A stretch of DNA of 10,127 nucleotides, taken from assembly GCA_045643885.1 (NCBI GenBank), contig JAZRFY010000022.1, positions 1 to 10,127 of the forward strand, read 5' to 3'. The translations under genes and the position numbers were made by a program. Below, piece by piece: positions 5,976 through 10,127 of the stretch. The first letter of the stretch is position 1. Every line of letters begins with the position of its first letter. Source of the stretch: RGIG4608 sp045643885 (GTDB lineage Bacteria; Bacillota; Clostridia; Oscillospirales; CAG-272). The notes below the pieces were generated by a model. It searched no databases and was not told the origin of the DNA. It worked only from the letters and a program-made list of their open reading frames with translations.

Positions 5976-6004
5976 AAAATATCACAAAAATCAAAATTTG
6001 TCAA
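5976..6004 (-). promoter_or_regulatory. Sigma-A promoter of the small RNA candidate
   Basis: On the minus strand, a perfect TTGACA (6004-5999), a 17-bp spacer and TATTTT (5981-5976). The predicted start, about seven bases on, coincides with the 5-prime arm of the RNA closing helix. No coding gene follows on this strand, which supports a non-coding transcript. Confidence 0.72.
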
Positions 6005-6013
6005 CAATTTTAA

Positions 6014-6043
6014 AAAACAGGCACTCGTTTGAGTGCCTGTTTT
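6014..6043. terminator. Terminator of the PD-(D/E)xK-like gene, bidirectional
   Basis: AAAACAGGCACTC (6014-6026), loop GTTT, GAGTGCCTGTTTT (6031-6043) is a 13-bp stem with T-runs on both strands. It lies just past the minus-strand stop at 6054 and separates that gene from the small RNA promoter. Confidence 0.92.
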
Positions 6044-6053
6044 TATTTTCGCG

Positions 6054-6761
6054 TTAAATCACCTTTTCGAAAACGAGGCGTCTTCCTTCCTTATGGGATG
6101 AGAGGATTCCGTTTTCAACAAGCAGCTTTTGCAAGCTCCAAAGCTTTAATCCCTTCAGCTTTGTGGCTTTTGAAAGCTCGTCGCGAGTGAAGGGGACGTC
6201 GGGAAGCAATGCAAAAACCTCGTTTTTGACGTCCTCAAAGCCATTTATGTATTTGATTTCAAACACCGTGCCTGCGAGCCTGTCCTTGCTTGTGGCACGG
6301 ATCTTTTTTTGCTTTCCGTATCCGTCGAGAAGACGGATCTCCTCGATTTCTATTAATGGAAAGCAAAAGGATATACGCTCCTTGCCAACAAATTCCCCAA
6401 GATAGTGCAAATCGGCAATTCCGTTTGCGATCGACTCGTGTTTTGAGGACGTTCTCGGTGCTTTTTCAAGCTCGCCCTCCTCATTTATCCAATAAATTTT
6501 GCGATTTTTGGCTATCGGTCGAACGATAACGATATCGTAATCGGTATTTTCAAGATAAAAATTTAATTTTTTAGAAAGGGGAGCAAGATTTCCCGTCTGA
6601 ATTTCAAAAATCGTTTTTCCGTCGCACGCATCGGCAACGAACCTTCCTATTTTTATTTCGTGCAAGCTTTCATCGGGGCAAAAATGCGATTTTAAGGACG
6701 CGTGCAGTGAGCGTTCCATGTAGGTCGTTATCAGATTGTCCGTTTTTTGAACGTCTTTCAT
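6054..6761 (-). CDS. Hypothetical protein with PD-(D/E)xK-like N-terminal domain
   Basis: The 235-residue protein has no signal peptide or membrane segment. The N-terminal half looks like a restriction-endonuclease-like fold: a helix with E17, then strand and turn IGRFVADACDGK with D44, then the strand TIFEIQTG with E53-x-Q55. A basic helix (LSKKLNFYL, 62-70) and a YDIVIVRPI strand (75-83) follow. This D-x8-E-x-Q pattern is a recognised variant of PD-(D/E)xK. The last 50 residues (about 188-235: FTRDELSKATKL, LWSLQKLLVENGIL, GRRLVFEKV) read as a winged-helix domain. A nucleic-acid role is inferred; I am not certain of any named family, though it recalls DUF8091-type proteins. The start at 6761 has AAAGGAG at 6772-6778. 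It is divergent from spoIVB and followed by its own terminator. Confidence 0.85.
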   Translation of the reverse strand: MKDVQKTDNLITTYMERSLHASLKSHFCPDESLHEIKIGRFVADACDGKTIFEIQTGNLAPLSKKLNFYLENTDYDIVIVRPIAKNRKIYWINEEGELEKAPRTSSKHESIANGIADLHYLGEFVGKERISFCFPLIEIEEIRLLDGYGKQKKIRATSKDRLAGTVFEIKYINGFEDVKNEVFALLPDVPFTRDELSKATKLKGLKLWSLQKLLVENGILSSHKEGRRLVFEKVI

Positions 6762-6815
6762 ATGCTTTTTGCTCCTTTCCGTTTAAAAATTAAAAAACAA
6801 AAAATTTACACTTTT

Positions 6816-6824
6816 ATTTTATCA
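6816..6824 (-). promoter_or_regulatory. Possible extended -10 promoter of the PD-(D/E)xK-like gene
   Basis: On the minus strand, TGATAAAAT (6824-6816) matches an extended -10 element, with only a weak TTTATA at -35 (6844-6839). It lies about 55 bp upstream of the ATG at 6761. Confidence 0.4.
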
Positions 6825-6904
6825 CATTCTGAGCAAATTATAAATAGAGGAATCAAAATTTATCAAAAATTTTTCATATCCTTATATAAACGGAGGTAAA
6901 ACAA

Positions 6905-8113
6905 ATGATATATCATAAACGCAGCGTCAGTTTAAGGGCTTTTGTGAAGAGGATACTTGCTCTTGTCATTTTGATGATGCTATCCACAGGCTCGTTCTTT
7001 GGAACGTATAAGCTTTTGATACCGAGAACGGTATCGTGCTTTTCAAATCAGGAGATACCGAGCTTTCTTGGCGCGACCTTTGAGCAGTCGGACAGTGAAA
7101 ACACGATGGGTGTGGTCAGCCTTATGAGTGGTCAATACAAGCTTTTTGGCGCGATACCCGTAAGGAGTGTAACCGTTGCAAGACTTGAGGACGTCAAGGT
7201 GTACGTTGGTGGAGTGCCCTTCGGCATTAAATTTTGCACCAAGGGGGCGACCGTCATCGGATTTGAAAACGAGAGCACAAATCCGGCATACAAGGCAGGA
7301 CTCAGACTTTTGGACGTGATAACAAAGATAAACGGCAAGGAGATCACAAGTGCGACTGAAATTTCGCACATGCTTGAGGGTGGCAAGGAGATAGAGCTTA
7401 CCTATATACGGGCAGGGAAGGAATACAAAATAAAATTCAAGCCACAGTACAGCGAGGGTGAGCAAAAATACACTCTGGGCGTGTGGCTGAAGGATAGCGG
7501 AGCAGGGATCGGCACGCTGACCTACGTCTTGGAGGATGGAAGCTTTGGCGGACTCGGTCATGGTATCTGCGAAAGTGAAACGGGAGAGCTTACTCAAATA
7601 TCGAGTGGAACGGTGCTCGGCGTCACACTGAACGGTCTTACAAAGGGATTGAAGGGTATCCCCGGTGAGCTTAAGGGCTATTTTAACTCGTCAAAGAAGG
7701 GATCGATATACAAAAACTCGCAGGTCGGCGTGTTTGGAGCACTTTCCGAGATTCCCGAAGAAATCAAGGAAAAGACCTATTCCTTGGGACTTAAGAGTGA
7801 GCTGAGAGAGGGGGAGGCAACCATCGTTTGCACACTCGATGACAACGTAAGAAGGGAATACAGCATAGAAGTATACAATATCAATTTGAATGCCGAGGGA
7901 AACAAGTGCTTTAATATAAGGGTTACCGATCCTGACCTCCTTGCAAGGACGGGAGGCATTGTGCAGGGCATGAGTGGGTCACCCATAATCCAGAACGGTA
8001 AGCTTATCGGCGCGGTGACGCACGTGCTTGTCAACGATCCGACCTCGGGATATGGAATCTTTATCGAAAACATGATAACCGAGATGGCTAAATCCGATAG
8101 GAAGGCAGCATAA
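6905..8113 (+). CDS. spoIVB: SpoIVB sporulation serine peptidase (S55)
   Basis: Forespore-secreted protease of 402 residues. In Bacillus it crosses into the intermembrane space and cleaves SpoIVFA, releasing SpoIVFB to process pro-sigma-K in the mother cell. Domains in order: a basic N-terminus and membrane anchor (about 14-38), a linker, a PDZ domain (about 105-180, with NPAYKAGLRLLDVITKINGK) and the S55 peptidase domain. The triad is visible: H219 in GLGHGI, D342 in VTDPDLL and S357 in GMSGSPIIQNGK, with the D-to-S spacing of 15 found in B. subtilis (D363, S378). The start has GGAGG at 6892-6896. A sigma-F or sigma-G promoter would be expected, but I could not find a convincing one. The usual neighbour spo0A is absent downstream; a terminator closes the gene. 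Confidence 0.96.
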   Translation: MIYHKRSVSLRAFVKRILALVILMMLSTGSFFGTYKLLIPRTVSCFSNQEIPSFLGATFEQSDSENTMGVVSLMSGQYKLFGAIPVRSVTVARLEDVKVYVGGVPFGIKFCTKGATVIGFENESTNPAYKAGLRLLDVITKINGKEITSATEISHMLEGGKEIELTYIRAGKEYKIKFKPQYSEGEQKYTLGVWLKDSGAGIGTLTYVLEDGSFGGLGHGICESETGELTQISSGTVLGVTLNGLTKGLKGIPGELKGYFNSSKKGSIYKNSQVGVFGALSEIPEEIKEKTYSLGLKSELREGEATIVCTLDDNVRREYSIEVYNINLNAEGNKCFNIRVTDPDLLARTGGIVQGMSGSPIIQNGKLIGAVTHVLVNDPTSGYGIFIENMITEMAKSDRKAA

Positions 8114-8116
8114 CGA

Positions 8117-8147
8117 AAGGAGCTTGAGGCATTGCTTCAAGCTCCTT
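8117..8147 (+). terminator. Terminator of spoIVB
   Basis: AAGGAGCTTGAGG (8117-8129), loop CATTG, CTTCAAGCTCCTT (8135-8147) is a 13-bp stem with one G-U pair, followed by ATTTT. It starts four bases after the spoIVB stop codon. Confidence 0.85.
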
Positions 8148-8179
8148 ATTTTGGAAACATCAAAGATATTCGGTATTTA

Positions 8180-8208
8180 TTGACAAAAAATGTTAAGTGT
8201 GCTATAAT
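8180..8208 (+). promoter_or_regulatory. Perfect-consensus sigma-A promoter
   Basis: TTGACA (8180-8185), exactly 17 bp, TATAAT (8203-8208), about 30 bp before the secreted-protein gene. It is the strongest promoter match in the window and separates this gene from spoIVB control. Confidence 0.9.
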
Positions 8209-8237
8209 GAATCACTAAAAAGTTTTGGGAGGTAATT

Positions 8238-8753
8238 ATGCGAAAGCTTTTAATTTTGGGCATGTCCGTTATATATGCTCTTGTTATGACGTTTTGCGCC
8301 TATTCACCCGTAGTATCCCAGCACTTAAACAACGAAGATAACTATATAAGAATGCAAGCCACCGTTTCTTCTGCTGAATATAGGGAAGAGGGCTATTCAT
8401 ATTTGTACATAAAGCTTCTTGATACCGAAAATTATTACGGCTTTACGGGTGTTGATCCCGATGCTTGTGATGATGAGACGATAGAAAGCACTGTTGTCGA
8501 GATAAAGATCGTTCCTGAAAATGCGATGATTCTTAAGGATAGAGGATTTTTTGACGAGGTGAAATCGGGAGATACTGTCACGTTGTTTACTACTTGTTGG
8601 ATACACGAGGACATAGCACGTCACTATCTTGCAGGCGCAACGCTCGGCGCAAAGACATATCTCTTCTTCAACGAGGGAATGGACGGTATGTCCACTGCCA
8701 CACAGAGATTGAACGAGATAGATTTCAATTCAATTTTAACTCAAATACAATAA
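8238..8753 (+). CDS. Secreted or membrane-anchored protein, function unknown
   Basis: The 171-residue protein begins with a signal-like segment (basic MRK, then hydrophobic residues 4-23, LLILGMSVIYALVMTF). An acidic, mixed-strand soluble domain follows (YIRMQATVSSAEY, YSYLYIKLLD, VVEIKIVPENAMIL, GDTVTLFTTCW, KTYLFF). The sequence around C20 (VMTFC) is a poor lipobox, so I favour a signal peptide or N-terminal anchor over a lipoprotein. The alternating strands and the GDTVTLFT turn are suggestive of a small beta-barrel of OB type, which is inference only. I do not recognise the family. The start has GGGAGG at 8227-8232. It appears monocistronic. Confidence 0.82.
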   Translation: MRKLLILGMSVIYALVMTFCAYSPVVSQHLNNEDNYIRMQATVSSAEYREEGYSYLYIKLLDTENYYGFTGVDPDACDDETIESTVVEIKIVPENAMILKDRGFFDEVKSGDTVTLFTTCWIHEDIARHYLAGATLGAKTYLFFNEGMDGMSTATQRLNEIDFNSILTQIQ

Positions 8754-8764
8754 AAAAAGCCGTA

Positions 8765-8824
8765 TCGAAATGCTTCGGGCTCTTAAGGACAGTTTCTAAA
8801 ACTTAAGAACTACGAGCATTGCGA
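8765..8824. repeat. Long imperfect dyad before terminator
   Basis: TCGAAATGCT (8765-8774) pairs with AGCATTGCGA (8815-8824) at nine of ten positions. Inside it TCTTAAG (8781-8787) pairs with CTTAAGA (8802-8808) around a 14-base loop. A smaller fold, AGCC with GGCT around CGAA/TTCG (about 8757-8781), competes with it. Role unknown; it lies in the 3-prime region of the secreted-protein gene. Confidence 0.45.
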
Positions 8825-8832
8825 AGGCGAAG

Positions 8833-8868
8833 AAAAATACGAGAACATTTCGGTGTTCTCGTATTTTT
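8833..8868. terminator. Strong bidirectional terminator
   Basis: AAAAATACGAGAACA (8833-8847), loop TTTCGG, TGTTCTCGTATTTTT (8854-8868) is a perfect 15-bp stem with a T-run built into the arm, followed by CATTTTT. It ends the secreted-protein transcript and insulates the tnpV unit. Confidence 0.92.
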
Positions 8869-8881
8869 CATTTTTGCACAT

Positions 8882-8910
8882 TTGCAGATTTTCTGTCTTT
8901 GTAGTACACT
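8882..8910 (+). promoter_or_regulatory. Probable sigma-A promoter of tnpV
   Basis: TTGCAG (8882-8887), 17-bp spacer, TACACT (8905-8910), about 30 bp before the tnpV ATG. The match is moderate but the spacing is ideal. Confidence 0.6.
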
Positions 8911-8941
8911 TAAGGCACCAAATGAAAGGAAGGTGCAATAT

Positions 8942-9307
8942 ATGGAAAAGTACATTGAACAAAACGGAATCACTTATGAACTCAGAGGCGAGCAATACTA
9001 CCCTTTGCTTGAACTTCCCGAACAGAAAGAGGTCGGCAAATACGGAAGATTGCACCTCGAATATCTCAAAGCGCATCGCAAGGGATACCACACCACGCTT
9101 CTTATGGAAGGCACTCTCAATCAGCGGCTGTATGAGATCGACGTTGAAGCGAAAACGATGGTTGAAAGCATTACCTCAAGCCTCGCTACCGAAAGAGGTA
9201 TTGACGAGGATTTGAAAGCTCGCGATATGCTCCGATGGGTTTCCGAGATGAACAATATCAAGGCGAGTGCCGAGGAAATCGTCTTGCGAGAGGTGGTATA
9301 CGTATGA
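8942..9307 (+). CDS. tnpV: TnpV, transposon-encoded protein
   Basis: The 121-residue protein has the TnpV layout known from Clostridial transposons and conjugative elements: N-terminal EKYIEQNGITYELRGEQYYP, the KYGRLHLEYLKAHRKG motif (about 33-48), then a helical middle part. It ends with the WVSEMNNIKASAEEIVLREVVY stretch (98-119). No enzymatic function is established for the family. The start at 8942 is preceded by AAAGGAAGG at 8925-8933; an in-frame ATG at 8819 lies before the terminator and promoter and is rejected. The last codon overlaps the next gene in an ATGA junction, so the two are coupled. No transposase, relaxase or recombinase is visible here, so this is either the edge of an element or an isolated remnant. 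Confidence 0.88.
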   Translation: MEKYIEQNGITYELRGEQYYPLLELPEQKEVGKYGRLHLEYLKAHRKGYHTTLLMEGTLNQRLYEIDVEAKTMVESITSSLATERGIDEDLKARDMLRWVSEMNNIKASAEEIVLREVVYV

Positions 9308-9573
9308 ATGTGATAAAAGAACTATGGCACGGAAACATAATTCCGCAAGAAGATAGCAGAACCAACTCCAAGGAGATGAAAGAACTCCTCGGCTATATGT
9401 CGCGTCACCACGAGGACTTGGAGAAAAGCTTCACCGATGAGCAGAAAGAAGTCTTCGAAAAGTTTCACGATTGTTGGAGTGAGTACATGAGCCTTGCCGA
9501 AGCAGCAATATTTGAGTATGCTTTCAAGCTCGGTATGCAGATTGCGATTGAAACGCTAACAAATAACGAATAA
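9304..9573 (+). CDS. DUF6809-family small protein
   Basis: The 89-residue protein matches my recollection of DUF6809, small helical proteins often encoded directly after tnpV on Clostridial mobile elements. Characteristic stretches are IKELWHGNIIPQE (4-16), SKEMKELLGYMSRHHEDLEKSFTDEQKEVFEKF (22-54) and CWSEYMSLAEAAIFEYAFKLGMQI (57-80). Function unknown. The protein is acidic, has no membrane segment, and looks all-helical. The start ATG overlaps the tnpV stop (ATGA) and has GAGAGGTGG upstream within tnpV. An in-frame upstream ATG at 9235 is deep inside tnpV and unnecessary. It is closed by a strong terminator at 9579-9609. Confidence 0.85.
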   Translation: MNVIKELWHGNIIPQEDSRTNSKEMKELLGYMSRHHEDLEKSFTDEQKEVFEKFHDCWSEYMSLAEAAIFEYAFKLGMQIAIETLTNNE

Positions 9574-9578
9574 CCAAA

Positions 9579-9609
9579 GCGGCAGGGATTAGAAACGGAT
9601 CCCTGCCGC
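9579..9609 (+). terminator. Terminator of tnpV-DUF6809
   Basis: GCGGCAGGGAT (9579-9589), loop TAGAAACGG, ATCCCTGCCGC (9599-9609) is a perfect 11-bp GC-rich stem, followed by AAC and six Ts. Confidence 0.95.
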
Positions 9610-9639
9610 AACTTTTTTCAAAAACTTTCCCAAAAGATA

Positions 9640-9668
9640 TTGACAAACATCGAAGTGTGTGTTAGAAT
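9640..9668 (+). promoter_or_regulatory. Sigma-A promoter of the ArsR-family gene
   Basis: TTGACA (9640-9645), 17-bp spacer, TAGAAT (9663-9668). The spacer and the start region carry the dyad operator described separately, so bound repressor would block this promoter. Confidence 0.85.
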
Positions 9669-9688
9669 ATATCTACACTTATCGATGT
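9647..9688. promoter_or_regulatory. Putative ArsR operator dyad
   Basis: ACATCGAAGTGT (9647-9658) and ACACTTATCGATGT (9675-9688) are inverted copies that differ by a two-base insertion. They bracket the -10 box of the ArsR-family promoter. ArsR/SmtB repressors typically bind such AT-rich dyads over their own promoters. Binding by the encoded regulator is inference. Confidence 0.65.
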
Positions 9689-9709
9689 GTTGAAAGGAGG
9701 AACTGCAAA

Positions 9710-10033
9710 ATGGCATTTAAGCACAATGATGGAATAAAGATATTCAAGGCTCTTGCCGACGATAACCGTCTTGAGATTATGGAGCTTCTGATGAATGGCG
9801 AGAAGTGCGGTTGTGCTCTCCTTGAAGAACTCAAGATCGGACAGTCAACTCTTTCTCACCATATGCGTATACTGTGTGAAGCTGGACTTGTAGATGCCTG
9901 CAAAGAAGGTAAATGGATGCACTATTCGCTCTCCGCAGAGGGCTCGGCACAGGTCAGAGAGTTGATCGAAAGATACACACTATCATCCGACAAAGCTTGT
10001 AGCTACAAGAAATGCGATAGTTGCAAGAAATAA
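9710..10033 (+). CDS. ArsR/SmtB-family metal-sensing repressor
   Basis: Winged helix-turn-helix regulator of 107 residues: IFKALADDNRLEIMELL (11-27), recognition region ELKIGQSTLSHHMRILCEAGLV (40-61) and beta-wing around KEGKWMHYSL. C33 and C35 in KCGC sit where ArsR and CadC place their CxC inducer-binding pair, indicating sensing of arsenite/antimonite or a soft metal. There is also a C-terminal cysteine cluster (C97, C102, C105) and C56/C64, which could extend the metal site. The start has a full AAAGGAGG at 9693-9700; an upstream in-frame ATG at 9659 lies inside the promoter. It is preceded by an autoregulatory-looking dyad. The gene it controls is probably just past the right edge, most likely a metalloid or metal efflux protein (inference). 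Confidence 0.93.
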   Translation: MAFKHNDGIKIFKALADDNRLEIMELLMNGEKCGCALLEELKIGQSTLSHHMRILCEAGLVDACKEGKWMHYSLSAEGSAQVRELIERYTLSSDKACSYKKCDSCKK

Positions 10034-10040
10034 TATTGGC

Positions 10041-10074
10041 TTATAAGGTCAGTGCGTTTTGTGCTGACCTATAA
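10041..10074 (+). terminator. Hairpin after the ArsR-family gene, weak terminator or attenuator
   Basis: TTATAAGGTCAG (10041-10052) pairs with CTGACCTATAA (10064-10074) with one bulged A. The helix extends by three more pairs towards a GTTTT loop. It is followed by ACAAAACC and not by a T-run, so some readthrough to the next gene is likely. Confidence 0.5.
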
Positions 10075-10117
10075 ACAAAACCAACGCATTGATACATATA
10101 GATATATAAATGTAATT

Positions 10118-10122
10118 GGAGG
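10118..10122 (+). promoter_or_regulatory. Ribosome binding site of a gene beyond the right edge
   Basis: GGAGG lies five bases from the end of the window. The start codon is not visible: an ATG beginning at 10126 would be unusually close (three-base gap), so it may lie slightly further on. It suggests a plus-strand gene in an operon with the ArsR-family regulator. Confidence 0.5.
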
Positions 10123-10127
10123 TACAT

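Noticed and set aside
5643..6007. Minus-strand open frames (92 and 99 codons) covering the small RNA region
   Set aside because: The 92-codon frame begins at 6007, upstream of the -35 box; the 99-codon frame from 5942 lacks a ribosome binding site. Both run through the 5821-5846 terminator and into antisense udp, and the sequences look random.
6841..6892. Sigma-G or sigma-A promoter for spoIVB
   Set aside because: CATATCC and GAATC are present but wrongly spaced. A TTATCA-17-TATATA pair would start transcription inside the ribosome binding site. Neither is convincing.
7043..7597. Minus-strand open frame of 184 codons inside spoIVB
   Set aside because: Shadow of the SpoIVB reading frame; no promoter, ribosome binding site or domain.
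10089..10116. Second promoter before the gene at the right edge
   Set aside because: TTGATA with TGTAAT at 16 bp would put the transcription start on or after the GGAGG, so it is not a credible promoter.
1..10127. CRISPR array, tRNA, rRNA, transposase or integrase
   Set aside because: No direct-repeat arrays, no tRNA-like cloverleaf and no recombinase motifs were seen on either strand.

Overview
The window reads as a chromosomal segment of a low-to-moderate GC, endospore-forming member of the Clostridia (Bacillota), probably an uncultured gut-type lineage. The grounds are a SpoIVB sporulation protease, a Mini-ribonuclease III (a Bacillota-type RNA maturation enzyme), strong AAGGAGG-type ribosome binding sites, classic sigma-A promoters (TTGACA, 17 bp, TATAAT) and compact intrinsic terminators. 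The right end carries genes of the kind found on Clostridial conjugative and mobilizable elements (TnpV and DUF6809).

Layout. Positions 1-338 (minus) hold the start of a two-transmembrane protein that runs off the left edge. Next comes a short repeat-rich spacer, then an overlapping deoC-deoD deoxynucleoside catabolism operon (minus, 1947 to 549) with its own promoter. A monocistronic 80-residue membrane protein (plus, 2125-2367) and an SDR oxidoreductase (minus, 3222-2422) converge on one bidirectional terminator. A promoter at 3441 drives a tight four-gene plus-strand operon: mrnC, a cyclophilin-type prolyl isomerase, a flavin-reductase-like protein and uridine phosphorylase (udp). It ends at a terminator at 5821-5846.

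Between udp and the next minus-strand gene lies what looks like a self-contained small non-coding RNA gene (about 5969 to 5885, minus). It has its own promoter, a closing helix joining its two ends, two internal hairpins and a U-tract. I could not match it to a known RNA family; it is the most interesting item here. A PD-(D/E)xK-like hypothetical protein (minus, 6761-6054) is divergent from spoIVB (plus, 6905-8113). spoIVB is closed off by its own terminator instead of being followed by spo0A. A secreted protein of unknown function (8238-8753) follows from a perfect consensus promoter.

The right end (about 8880-10127) has an accessory flavour: tnpV overlapping a DUF6809 gene, with their own promoter and terminator, then an ArsR/SmtB-type metalloregulator whose promoter lies inside a dyad operator. 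A final ribosome binding site suggests that the regulated gene starts just beyond the edge.

Functionally, deoC, deoD and udp form a nucleoside-salvage theme: phosphorolysis of purine (deoxy)nucleosides and uridine, then aldol cleavage of deoxyribose 5-phosphate. They are split over two units on opposite strands. No intergenic gap exceeds 300 bases, and I see no rRNA, tRNA, CRISPR array, transposase or integrase inside the window.
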